Shown one piece after another: positions 27,855 through 35,882 of a stretch of DNA of 64,000 bases. Positions within the stretch are counted from its first letter, which is position 1; each line of letters starts with the position of its first letter. Source of the stretch: Dyadobacter endophyticus (GTDB lineage: Bacteria; Bacteroidota; Bacteroidia; Cytophagales; Spirosomataceae); contig NZ_BMIA01000001.1 in the NCBI RefSeq assembly GCF_014641595.1, positions 558,001 through 622,000 of the forward strand, in the 5' to 3' direction. The notes beneath the pieces were generated by a model that ran no database searches, was not told the origin of the DNA, and saw only the letters and a program-made list of their open reading frames with translations. A program made the translations under genes and the position numbers.

Positions 27855-27993
27855 AGTAAAGGGTTGTTTAGATAGTACTATTTAACCAATAAATATAAAC
27901 ACGTATCAGGTAACGGAGCGCCTACTTTCAGACATTCAAGGTCTATTTAAAAACAATCTAAATGCGGATACTCGGATTTCTTCCGCGCCGCCG

Positions 27994-28001
27994 TATTTTT
28001 G
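27994..28001 (+). promoter_or_regulatory. -7-like box inside the longest tsaC frame
   Basis: TATTTTTG matches TAnnTTTG, 23 bases before the TTG at 28025. If used, it rules out the ATG at 27962 as the translation start. No good -33 element is present. Confidence 0.4.
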
Positions 28002-28024
28002 TATTTTTAAAACAGAATCATACT

Positions 28025-28978
28025 TTGGCAGTTACGGGCAGCGACCTTCATGTCGCAAAAGAATTTCTGATAAAAGGCGAATTAGTAGCCATTCCTACCG
28101 AAACCGTGTACGGGCTGGCGGGCAATGCATTGAACGAAAAAGCAGTACTTTCTATTTTCGAAGCAAAGAACCGGCCCGCATTCGATCCGCTCATTATTCA
28201 TACTGATTCGATCGAGAAAGCGGCTATTTACGTTTCGGACATCCCCGAAAAAGCGCGGGTACTCGCCAGCCGTTTTTGGCCCGGGCCGCTGACTTTGCTG
28301 CTGCCCAAAAGGGACATCGTGCCGGACCTGGTTACCTCGGGGCTGGATACGGTTGCCGTACGAATTCCTAACCATCCGCTGACGTTGGAGTTGCTCTCTC
28401 AGCTAAGTTTTCCCCTTGCCGCTCCGAGTGCAAACCCATTCGGATACATCAGTCCTACCAAACCTGAACACGTCAATCAGCAGCTCGGCGACCGCATTCC
28501 CTACATTCTGGACGGCGGAGAGTGCGAGGTAGGGATCGAGTCGACAATATTGGGTTTTGAAAATGATGAAACGATTGTCTACAGGCTGGGTGGGCTTGAT
28601 ATCAATGAAATCGAATCGCTGATAGGGCCGGTGGTGCTGATGCCGCATTCTACGTCCGACCCGAAGGCGCCGGGAATGCTCAAAAGCCACTACGCCCCGC
28701 GAAAGCCATTACATTTATATAGAAGGGATGATATTGTGCCAGGCGGTGCCGAAACAGGCTACCTGATGTTTGACCGGTACCTGGAAGGGGCCGACCGGGA
28801 ATACCAGCGCCTGCTCAGCCCGAACCGCGATCTGAAAGAGGCGGCACATAACCTGTTCGCATATCTGCGCGAGCTGGATACGCTACCCGTTTCAGAAATC
28901 AAAGTAGAGCTGGTGCCTTCCAGCGGGCTCGGACTGGCTATTAATGACCGCCTGCAACGCGCTTCCGTGCCTGCCTGA
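28025..28978 (+). CDS. tsaC: L-threonylcarbamoyladenylate synthase (Sua5 type)
   Basis: Makes threonylcarbamoyl-AMP from threonine, bicarbonate and ATP for the t6A37 tRNA modification. The YrdC-like domain (about 5-195) carries IPTETVYGL, KNRP, SAPSAN (as AAPSANPFG) and the GIESTILGF block. A C-terminal Sua5 domain follows (from about 215; APGMLKSHYAPRKP), so this is the long two-domain Sua5 form rather than short TsaC. I prefer the TTG at 28025 (317 residues), because a -7 promoter box lies just before it and family members begin near TGSDLHVA; the ATG at 27962 would add 21 atypical residues. It ends 6 bases from the convergent helicase gene. Confidence 0.92.
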   Translation: MAVTGSDLHVAKEFLIKGELVAIPTETVYGLAGNALNEKAVLSIFEAKNRPAFDPLIIHTDSIEKAAIYVSDIPEKARVLASRFWPGPLTLLLPKRDIVPDLVTSGLDTVAVRIPNHPLTLELLSQLSFPLAAPSANPFGYISPTKPEHVNQQLGDRIPYILDGGECEVGIESTILGFENDETIVYRLGGLDINEIESLIGPVVLMPHSTSDPKAPGMLKSHYAPRKPLHLYRRDDIVPGGAETGYLMFDRYLEGADREYQRLLSPNRDLKEAAHNLFAYLRELDTLPVSEIKVELVPSSGLGLAINDRLQRASVPA

Positions 28979-28984
28979 CAGGGG

Positions 28985-30412
28985 CTATTTGAAAAATTGC
29001 TGGTGAAAATTCATCAGGAAAACTTCGTCGGTGGCGCGGGTAATTGCCGTATAAAGCCACCTGATAAATTCGGTGTTGATCTGTTCCTCTGGCAAATACC
29101 CCTGATCGATAAACACTGCGCTCCACTGGCCGCCCTGCGCCTTGTGGCACGTAAGGGCGTAAGCGAACTTGACCTGCAATGCATTCAGATAAGGGTCTTT
29201 TCGCAACGCCTCGACGCGGTCTTTTTTAGATTTAATATAGAAATAATCCTGCTGCACGCTTTCGTAGAGCTTCTTATTATCTTCTGCGGACATCGATGCC
29301 GAGGGAGAGTGCAATGTGTCCAGGAAAATCTTCGCGTCGAATTCGGGTTGTTTTTCGTAGTCGGTCAATCGCAGCGTTACGTCTGCGAAACGGAAACCGT
29401 GTATTTCCTGTGTTTTGCGGATTTTCAAAAGCTCCACAAAATCACCATTTGCGATGAAACCGGCAGGAGAGTCTTCGTCCAGGATATTGTAGTTGTTGCG
29501 CACAACCATTAGCCTGTCGCCGGCATCGAGCTCGTCTTCCGAGAAATTAATCACCCGCCGGATGTACTCATTATATTGAACCGCCGATTTGTTTGAACGT
29601 GTCAGGATAATGGAGTTTTCAGTCCCATATTTATCGTAGGCGTACCGTAGGCCTTCTTCCAGCTTTTCGCCGGTCATTTTAAAAACATCGCGGAAGGAGC
29701 GGGTGGTAATATGAATATCCGCCACCCCGGCACTGAGTTGACTACGCAATTGGGTCGCATTGAAAAGAATACCCGATTGCTCGTCCTGGCGCATGACCTC
29801 CTTTAATTCCTCCTGAAAAACAGACATATAAAATGTTCTTTCCAGATAATCACCGTCCAGCGCCGGGCTCAGTTCCTTTCCGACTGGCGGCAGCTGCGCG
29901 GTATCACCCACAAGCATCAGCTTGTTGCCCGGGTTTTCGAATACAAATTCAACCAGATCCGCCAGCAGGCTTCGACTTCCGAAATCAGCTTCGTCGGTAA
30001 TCATGGATGCCTCATCGACGATGAAAAGGGTGTTATCGTGGTAATTTTTCTGCCGTTGGAAAGTTAATGTGCCCGAAAATGCATCGGCGGTTTGTTTGTA
30101 AATCTTCTTGTGGATCGTGAGCGCGATCTTTTCAGAGTAACCCGACATTACCTTCGCCGCCCGGCCGGTGGGCGCCAGGAGTACCGATTTATACCCGAAG
30201 TTTTTAAGGACTTTGATAAGTGTGCTGATGATCGTGGTTTTGCCCGTTCCCGCATATCCTTTGAGCAAAAAACAATCCCGGTAACGTTCCAGGCCCTTTT
30301 CTTCGACAAGGAAATTATTGGTCAGCTCAAAGAAGCGAAGCTGCCCGTCGGTAGGTTTGAAAGGGAATTGTCTGCGCAGTAATTGGGAAGGCAAAAGTTT
30401 GTCGGTGTCCAT
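28985..30412 (-). CDS. RecD-like superfamily 1 DNA helicase
   Basis: A 475-residue ATP-dependent helicase of the RecD/Dda type. Walker A is GYAGTGKTTIIS near 53-64, Walker B LFIVDEASMI near 130-139, and motif III GDTAQLPPVG near 173-182. The C-terminal UvrD_C_2 block includes TCHKAQGGQWSAVFID and YTAITRATDEV. It is shorter than RecD2 and lacks the long N-terminal HhH region, and no recB or recC gene is nearby, so a role as a stand-alone helicase in repair or replication is likely but unproven. It converges on tsaC and diverges from the CBS gene. Confidence 0.87.
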   Translation of the reverse strand: MDTDKLLPSQLLRRQFPFKPTDGQLRFFELTNNFLVEEKGLERYRDCFLLKGYAGTGKTTIISTLIKVLKNFGYKSVLLAPTGRAAKVMSGYSEKIALTIHKKIYKQTADAFSGTLTFQRQKNYHDNTLFIVDEASMITDEADFGSRSLLADLVEFVFENPGNKLMLVGDTAQLPPVGKELSPALDGDYLERTFYMSVFQEELKEVMRQDEQSGILFNATQLRSQLSAGVADIHITTRSFRDVFKMTGEKLEEGLRYAYDKYGTENSIILTRSNKSAVQYNEYIRRVINFSEDELDAGDRLMVVRNNYNILDEDSPAGFIANGDFVELLKIRKTQEIHGFRFADVTLRLTDYEKQPEFDAKIFLDTLHSPSASMSAEDNKKLYESVQQDYFYIKSKKDRVEALRKDPYLNALQVKFAYALTCHKAQGGQWSAVFIDQGYLPEEQINTEFIRWLYTAITRATDEVFLMNFHQQFFK

Positions 30413-30552
30413 GGAACGAATCTAGCGCAAGGATTTTGAATATCAAAAACGGGATTTTTTTTACAAAATAATACTCAGAATTTATTGGATTTTAATAGGC
30501 TAAATCCATATATTAGACTCCCTTATCTGAAAATCCCCAAACCTAAACATCT

Positions 30553-30993
30553 ATGCTGGTACAACATGTAATGGGCAACAAGCCTGTCAATGCGATTTGG
30601 TCGGTTACGCAGGACAACACAGTGTTTGAGGCTCTGGAACTCATGGCCGAGAAGAACATTGGGGCAGTTTTGGTAATTGAAGATAATGAATTGATCGGTA
30701 TCTTCTCCGAGCGCGACTATGCCAGGAAAGTGATATTGCTCGGACGCGGCTCGAAAGATACGCTGATCCGCGACGTAATGACCAGTAGGGTGATTACCGT
30801 GGAGACGGACGAGAAAATCGAGGAGTGTATGCAGATCATGTCCGACAAGCATATTCGCCACCTGCCCGTGAATCGCGATGGTCAGCTAGTCGGTATTATT
30901 TCGATCAACGACATCGTTTCCGCGATCATTAACGAGCAGAAAGAGCATATTAATACCCTCGAAAGCTATATCTCCGGAAGCCCGTACTCCTGA
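30553..30993 (+). CDS. Paired CBS-domain protein
   Basis: A 146-residue cytoplasmic protein made almost wholly of two CBS domains (about 8-65 and 73-132) forming one Bateman module. It contains the typical ENDELIGIFSERDYARKV-type turn and DKHIRHLPVNRDGQLVGIISINDIV. Such modules bind adenosine nucleotides and regulate a partner; no enzymatic or transport domain is attached. The neighbours give no partner gene. A family with the same size and opening (LVQHVMGNKP) is common in proteobacteria and Bacteroidota. Confidence 0.88.
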   Translation: MLVQHVMGNKPVNAIWSVTQDNTVFEALELMAEKNIGAVLVIEDNELIGIFSERDYARKVILLGRGSKDTLIRDVMTSRVITVETDEKIEECMQIMSDKHIRHLPVNRDGQLVGIISINDIVSAIINEQKEHINTLESYISGSPYS

Positions 30994-31071
30994 GCGCCGG
31001 CCCATTTTACTGAAAGGCCGTCGTTGACCAACCCGTACCGCAATGCGGAAAGTGGGGCGGGATAATTATGT

Positions 31072-31102
31072 CTTGCCTATTCTGGACGGTTGGTTATCTT
31101 TG
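31072..31102 (+). promoter_or_regulatory. Promoter of the first Nudix gene
   Basis: CTTG at 31072-31075 and TATCTTTG at 31095-31102, 19 bases apart, fit the Bacteroidota pattern. The -7 box lies inside the longest possible Nudix frame, which moves the true start downstream. Confidence 0.5.
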
Positions 31103-31122
31103 CCCGTGCAACAAAACAAGCT

Positions 31123-31626
31123 TTGCAGACCTTAAACGCAGACATAGGAACTATTTTTGGCGGCTCCGTACGTGTACGCGTGTGCGGGATTTGCATTGAC
31201 GGGGACCGCATACTGCTTGTTAACCACGCGCTTTACGGCCCTGATGATGCGTTCTGGTCGCCCCCGGGCGGTGGCGTGTACTTCGGTGAAATGGCCGAGC
31301 ACGCATTAGCCCGCGAGTTCCGGGAGGAGACCGGTTTGGAGGTGACAATAGGGGAGTTGCTGTTTGTGAATGAGCATATTGGCGACCCGCTGCACGCGGT
31401 GGAGCTGTTTTTTGCAATTAGATCCTTCACGGGCACGATAGCTTCCGGATTCGACCCGGAGCTGGCGGCCGATGGGCAGATTATCCGGGACGTCCGGTTT
31501 TTATCCTGGGAAGAAATTCAGGCATATGAACCGGAGCAGCGGCACAGGATTCTGAATATAGCCGGTTCGCTGGCAGGGATTTTTAAGTTGAAGAACTATA
31601 TTACCGGCGATCAAAACCCGGCTTGA
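31123..31626 (+). CDS. Nudix hydrolase
   Basis: A Nudix-family pyrophosphohydrolase of 167 residues from the TTG at 31123. The frame is open from a TTG at 31090, but a promoter -7 box at 31095-31102 lies within that extension; a GTG at 31180 is another option. The Nudix box is complete: GGGVYFGEMAEHALAREFREETG with the metal-binding REFREE core. The fold and the ILLVNHALYGPDDAFWSPPGG lead-in resemble MutT/ADP-ribose-type enzymes, but the substrate is unknown. It is followed after 25 bases by the DUF3822-coaD pair and may be co-transcribed with them. Confidence 0.88.
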   Translation: MQTLNADIGTIFGGSVRVRVCGICIDGDRILLVNHALYGPDDAFWSPPGGGVYFGEMAEHALAREFREETGLEVTIGELLFVNEHIGDPLHAVELFFAIRSFTGTIASGFDPELAADGQIIRDVRFLSWEEIQAYEPEQRHRILNIAGSLAGIFKLKNYITGDQNPA

Positions 31627-31651
31627 CCTATAAACAACACCACCCCACGAC

Positions 31652-32557
31652 GTGGCAAATTCTGAAAACCAGTTAATTGAAGTTATTCCGACGCTGTTGG
31701 TAGGAGACAATTCCTTTGATGCGGCAAGCATACCGCTCTGTACGCTCTGTGTTGAGCTGGACGAGCGGCGTATCCGCTTCTGCATTGTCAGGGATGAAAA
31801 CATGGAATGTATCTGGTTGGAAGACTATTTCTTTGAGAATGCGCTGACTCCCGCCGAAATTTTCGAGCGGCTGAAACGGATTTTTAGCGGGCATTTGTCG
31901 TGGTCGTCCAACAACTGGAAGAACGTGCGTGTGACCGTGAACTCGCATGCATTCACGCTGGTGCCAAACGTGCTATTTAAGCCGGAGTCTGCTTATGAAT
32001 ATCTTTCGTTTGCATTAGGCAATCCGGTTTCCAAGCACGAGAAAGTGCTCTGGCATGACCTGCCGTTGGTACACGCGCAAAATGTTTTCAGCATTCAGGA
32101 ATTGTGGTACGACTGGGTCGTGAACCACTTCAGCGCCTCGACGGTAACCTTCTACCACCTGACGAGCGCCCTGGCGATTGGTTCGCTGGTGAACCACGTG
32201 GAGCACCAGGAAATGCGGATGATGTCTTTGTATTTCGAAAAGGACCATTTCACATTGGTGGTCAGCGAAAGCCAGCAGCTGATGCTTTGCAACCGTTTTA
32301 AATATGCCCAGGTTCAGGAACTTGCTTATATTATCCTGTTCACGTTGAGCCAGTTGAATATCCTGCCGGAGGAAATAAAGGTTCTTTGTTACGGAGAAAT
32401 TACACCTGCGACGGATTCCTACCAGGAGCTTTCGCGGTTTTTCCCGAACTTGCATATGGGTACCCGGCCTACAACACTCAGGTACAGCCCGCAATGCGCG
32501 GAAGTGCCTGGTCACAGGTACTTCGGTTTGTTCAATACTTATCTCATATCTTCCTAA
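31652..32557 (+). CDS. DUF3822 family protein
   Basis: A 301-residue protein of the Bacteroidota family DUF3822, starting at a GTG 25 bases after the Nudix gene. The family is thought to have an actin-like ATPase fold related to pilus-assembly PilM-type proteins, but no function is established to my knowledge. No signal peptide or membrane helix is visible. It lies 12 bases before coaD, an arrangement seen in many Bacteroidota, so the two are probably co-translated. Confidence 0.82.
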   Translation: MANSENQLIEVIPTLLVGDNSFDAASIPLCTLCVELDERRIRFCIVRDENMECIWLEDYFFENALTPAEIFERLKRIFSGHLSWSSNNWKNVRVTVNSHAFTLVPNVLFKPESAYEYLSFALGNPVSKHEKVLWHDLPLVHAQNVFSIQELWYDWVVNHFSASTVTFYHLTSALAIGSLVNHVEHQEMRMMSLYFEKDHFTLVVSESQQLMLCNRFKYAQVQELAYIILFTLSQLNILPEEIKVLCYGEITPATDSYQELSRFFPNLHMGTRPTTLRYSPQCAEVPGHRYFGLFNTYLISS

Positions 32558-32569
32558 TAAAAGCCTCCT

Positions 32570-33052
32570 ATGACACGTGTTGCATTATTTCCGGGATCGT
32601 TCGATCCATTCACAAAGGGGCATGAAGATATCGTCCTGCGGGGGCTGCGCCTGTTTGACCAGGTGGTGATCGGAATCGGTAACAACGCGACGAAAAAGCG
32701 CTATTTCCCGCTCGAAGTCATGCAGGAAATGATCCAAAAGACATTTGCTTCACACCCTGATGTGAAGGTAGTTACCTATGATGACCTAACGGCGCACACA
32801 GCGAGAGAATTAGGGGCCAGGTTTTTGCTGAGAGGGCTGCGAAACACAACCGATTTTGAATATGAGAACGGTATTTCGCAAGTTAACAGGTATTTATATG
32901 AAGAGATCGAAACCGTTTTTCTGATCACCTCGCCAAGTCTTGCCCCGATCAGTTCGAGCATCATCCGCGACCTGCACCGCTACGGACAGGCCGTGGACAA
33001 CTTTCTTCCCTATTCACTATCCGAATTGAAAAAGGCGGAGCAGAACATCTAA
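32570..33052 (+). CDS. coaD: Phosphopantetheine adenylyltransferase
   Basis: CoaD transfers AMP from ATP to 4-phosphopantetheine in coenzyme A synthesis. The 160 residues are standard. The nucleotidyl-transferase motif is PGSFDPFTKGHEDI (residues 8-21, equivalent to TxGH), with RGLRNTTDFEYE near 88-99 and the SSSIIRDL motif near 126-133 that binds ATP. It follows DUF3822 by 12 bases and ends 22 bases from the convergent second Nudix gene. Confidence 0.96.
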   Translation: MTRVALFPGSFDPFTKGHEDIVLRGLRLFDQVVIGIGNNATKKRYFPLEVMQEMIQKTFASHPDVKVVTYDDLTAHTARELGARFLLRGLRNTTDFEYENGISQVNRYLYEEIETVFLITSPSLAPISSSIIRDLHRYGQAVDNFLPYSLSELKKAEQNI

Positions 33053-33074
33053 AATAGTGTTCTGAACGCCGTTT

Positions 33075-33764
33075 TTAGGATTCTTTCAGGTTGTGCATCT
33101 TGTTGAGGCTGTCGATCACGTAGCGGATTGAGCTGTAAGACTTGATGAGCAGCGGCTTTACATCCGCAGGCTCGTACCAGTCGAGTTTCTCGATTTGCTC
33201 TTCGGCCTGCGGGCTCATTTTAGTATCGTCGATGCAATCGAAAAGGTACCACTTCGTGCGTTTAAGAATGCGGCTGTTGTTGAGCGTATAGGTGTGCCAG
33301 GTGGTGCAGATTTTGTCGCGGATCAGCGCTTTGACGCCGGTTTCCTCCTCTATTTCGCGGGTAGCCGCCACTTTGGAATTTTCACCCTTGTCGAGCTTAC
33401 CTTTGGGCAGGTCCCACATTTTGCGGCGGTACATAAAGAGCCATTTGCCACCTTTCACAACTACGCCGCCCGCAGCTTTGATCACCTTGTATTGTGCCTT
33501 GATTTTTTCTTCCACTTCCGCCTTTTCCCGGGTTGCCATTGTGATAGAAAGCATATCTTTCGGAAAATCTTTTTCGAGCATCTGGATCACCTGAATGGCG
33601 CTCGCTGTAGTGGAATTCAGGAATAGGACGTGACCTGTCAGCATGCTTCTCTGCAACTTTTCGAGCCGAAGATCCACGATGTGTTCAAATCGTGAGGTTT
33701 CGGAAGCAGACAACTGATTGGTCCGTACAATTCTGACAGGACGGTCGTCGAAAAAAATGATCAT
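33075..33764 (-). CDS. Nudix hydrolase, long form
   Basis: A 229-residue Nudix protein. The first 75 residues form an alpha/beta extension found in Bacteroidota members; the Nudix domain covers about 80-215. The box is complete: GKLDKGENSKVAATREIEEETGV with the REIEEE metal core. The lead-in LPKGK resembles diadenosine polyphosphate or inositol-phosphate-type Nudix enzymes, but no substrate can be assigned. It is convergent with coaD and divergent from the CNNM/CorC gene. A minus-strand TAATTTTG box at 33798-33791 may serve as its promoter. Confidence 0.88.
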   Translation of the reverse strand: MIIFFDDRPVRIVRTNQLSASETSRFEHIVDLRLEKLQRSMLTGHVLFLNSTTASAIQVIQMLEKDFPKDMLSITMATREKAEVEEKIKAQYKVIKAAGGVVVKGGKWLFMYRRKMWDLPKGKLDKGENSKVAATREIEEETGVKALIRDKICTTWHTYTLNNSRILKRTKWYLFDCIDDTKMSPQAEEQIEKLDWYEPADVKPLLIKSYSSIRYVIDSLNKMHNLKES

Positions 33765-33790
33765 TTTGGAATGGGTACGTGAATGGATCG

Positions 33791-33822
33791 CAAAATTAAG
33801 TAAAGAGTTTAGTTTAGGCAGA
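33791..33822 (-). promoter_or_regulatory. Possible promoter of second Nudix gene
   Basis: Read on the minus strand: TCTG at 33822-33819, 20 bases, then TAATTTTG at 33798-33791. The -7 box is a full match to TAnnTTTG; the -33 box is one base off. Confidence 0.4.
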
Positions 33823-33842
33823 GATTATTATTGATAAATTTG
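33813..33842 (+). promoter_or_regulatory. Promoter of CNNM/CorC gene
   Basis: TTTA at 33813-33816 and TAAATTTG at 33835-33842, 18 bases apart, precede the TTG start at 33866. It overlaps the divergent Nudix promoter, so the two genes may compete for polymerase. Confidence 0.45.
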
Positions 33843-33865
33843 TACTTGTAACAACTAACCAGTTC

Positions 33866-35170
33866 TTGGAACTCCTTATAATTCTATTTCTGGTGCTGCT
33901 CAATGGTCTTTTTTCCATGTCAGAGATAGCATTGGTTTCTTCCCGAAAATCGCGCCTGGAAGCAGCAGCCAAGAATGGCGATTCGAGTGCGAAAGCAGCA
34001 TTAAGCCTTGCAAATTCACCCACAAAATTCCTTTCCACTGTCCAGATAGGCATTACGCTCATCGGTTTGCTGACTGGTATGTACAGTGGTGATAACATTA
34101 CTACTGATTTCGAGCAGTTCATTCAAACCGTTCCGCTCCTGGCTCCGTATAGCCATTCATTAGCCGTGGGCACTGTCCTGGTTTTCATCACTTATTTGTC
34201 GCTTGTGCTCGGCGAGCTCGTCCCGAAACGAATAGGGATGTCCAATCCGGAAGCCATTTCGAAAGTAATGGCAACGCCGATGAACCTGCTTTCCAAGGCA
34301 ACCGCACCTTTTATCGCGCTGCTTGGCTTTTCAAGTGATTTGATCATCAGGGTTTTAAATATAAAACAAAGCGAGAATGCGGTCACAGAGGAAGAGATTA
34401 AAAGCCTGATCCAAGAAGGGACTTCCGGGGGTGTTTTCGAAGAAATCGAGCAGGAGATCGTGCATAATGTGTTTCAGCTCGGCGACCGAAAGGTAACTTC
34501 GCTGATGACCAACCGGCAGGAGATCGTCTGGCTTGACCTGGAAGATACCGTTGAAGAAAATAAGGCCAAGATACTCGATGCGAGGCATTCCATTTACCCG
34601 GTTTGCCGCGGTAATGTCGACGATGTCGTGGGGTTGGTGTATGTCAAAGACTTAATAGCGACCGACCTGGAAGTGCAGATGGCCCATTTGAATTCGATCA
34701 TGCGCGACCCGGTGTATCTTCCCGAGAGTAACAGGGCCTACCAGGCGCTCGAAAAATTTAAAGAGCAGCGCGTGTATTACGGCATTATTGTGGATGAATA
34801 CGGCGGTACGCTCGGTGTGGTAACCATGCACGACATTATGGACGCCCTGGTTGGCGATATATCCGAAGACATCGAAGAGGCATCGGAAATCGTGAAGCGA
34901 GAGGACGGCAGTTACCTGATAGACGCGCAGTTGCCCTTCGATGATTTTATTCAATATTTCAGTATTAATATCCAGGAAAGTGATCGCAGGGAGCTGGTAG
35001 GGTTTAATACCTTGGGCGGCTTTGTGCTGCATGTTCTGGAAAATATTCCCCAAACCGGTGAGAAGTTCAAATGGCGACAGTTCGAATTCGAAGTGATCGA
35101 TATGGATCGCAGCCGTATAGATAAGCTTTTAGTAACCAACCATAATAAACAGGAAGAATCCGAAGATTAA
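33866..35170 (+). CDS. CNNM/CBS/CorC membrane protein (hemolysin family)
   Basis: A 434-residue inner-membrane protein of the HlyC/CorC family. A CNNM (DUF21) domain with four helices spans about 1-190 (start MELLIILFLVLLNGLFSMSEIAL), then paired CBS domains at about 205-325, then a CorC_HlyC domain at 340-428. Relatives are linked to magnesium or sodium transport; the hemolysin label is historical. The start is a TTG at 33866 that gives the expected first helix. It ends 2 bases before pyrE, so the two are translationally linked. Confidence 0.9.
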   Translation: MELLIILFLVLLNGLFSMSEIALVSSRKSRLEAAAKNGDSSAKAALSLANSPTKFLSTVQIGITLIGLLTGMYSGDNITTDFEQFIQTVPLLAPYSHSLAVGTVLVFITYLSLVLGELVPKRIGMSNPEAISKVMATPMNLLSKATAPFIALLGFSSDLIIRVLNIKQSENAVTEEEIKSLIQEGTSGGVFEEIEQEIVHNVFQLGDRKVTSLMTNRQEIVWLDLEDTVEENKAKILDARHSIYPVCRGNVDDVVGLVYVKDLIATDLEVQMAHLNSIMRDPVYLPESNRAYQALEKFKEQRVYYGIIVDEYGGTLGVVTMHDIMDALVGDISEDIEEASEIVKREDGSYLIDAQLPFDDFIQYFSINIQESDRRELVGFNTLGGFVLHVLENIPQTGEKFKWRQFEFEVIDMDRSRIDKLLVTNHNKQEESED

Positions 35171-35172
35171 TA

Positions 35173-35814
35173 ATGTCGAACGATCTGGATATTACCAAAC
35201 GAATCGCCGAGCTGCTTTTGGAAGCACAGGCCATCAAGCTCAGTCCCGAAAAGCCGTTCCAATGGAGCTCTGGCTGGTTTTCACCAATCTATTGTGACAA
35301 CCGCGTGGCATTGTCATACCCTGACACCCGCACTTTCATCAAAAAGGCGCTGGCCGAGCTGATCCGCGCGAAATATCCGAATGCACAGGCGGTGGTAGGT
35401 GTGGCCACCGGTGGTATCGCACAAGGTGCATTGGTGGCAGATCTGCTCGAATTGCCCTTTGCTTATGTGCGTCCAGAGCCTAAAAAGCACGGAATGGGTA
35501 ACCAGATCGAAGGCAGGTTGGAAAAAGGCCAGTCTGTGGTGATCATCGAAGACCTGATCTCAACCGGCGGAAGCTCTCTCAAAACGGTAGACGCCCTGCG
35601 CGAAGCCGGCATTGAAGTAGCCGGAATGGTAGCCATATTCACCTACGGTTTCCAGGTAGCAGCCGATAATTTCGCCGTCAAAAACGTCCAGCTCGACACG
35701 ATCAGCAACTACAATGCGCTGATCGAGGTGGCGTTAGAGCATAATTACGTCAGCGAAACACAGCTTGAAAGCCTTGCCGCATGGCGCGTAGCGCCTGAAC
35801 AATGGGGCAAATAA
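35173..35814 (+). CDS. pyrE: Orotate phosphoribosyltransferase
   Basis: PyrE joins orotate and PRPP to give OMP in pyrimidine synthesis. The 213 residues match the family. The PRPP-binding loop is VVIIEDLISTGGSSL near 117-131, and the catalytic lysine region RPEPKKHGMGNQIEG is near 97-111. It starts 2 bases after the upstream CNNM/CorC gene. It ends over a repeat-built hairpin shared with the convergent aldo/keto reductase gene. Confidence 0.95.
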   Translation: MSNDLDITKRIAELLLEAQAIKLSPEKPFQWSSGWFSPIYCDNRVALSYPDTRTFIKKALAELIRAKYPNAQAVVGVATGGIAQGALVADLLELPFAYVRPEPKKHGMGNQIEGRLEKGQSVVIIEDLISTGGSSLKTVDALREAGIEVAGMVAIFTYGFQVAADNFAVKNVQLDTISNYNALIEVALEHNYVSETQLESLAAWRVAPEQWGK

Positions 35815-35820
35815 AGTTAT

Positions 35821-35876
35821 CGGCGGTCGTCGGCGGTCAGGTTTCTTGACCACCGACGACTGACCACCGGCCGCCG
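35821..35876. repeat. Repeat-built hairpin between pyrE and aldo/keto reductase
   Basis: A G/C-rich inverted repeat: 35826-35839 pairs with 35847-35860 (13 of 14 positions), and CGGCGG at 35821-35826 can pair with CCGCCG at 35871-35876. The arms are themselves made of short CGGCGGTC-like direct repeats. It probably stops transcription from both convergent genes. Confidence 0.6.
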
Positions 35877-35882
35877 TCTAAT

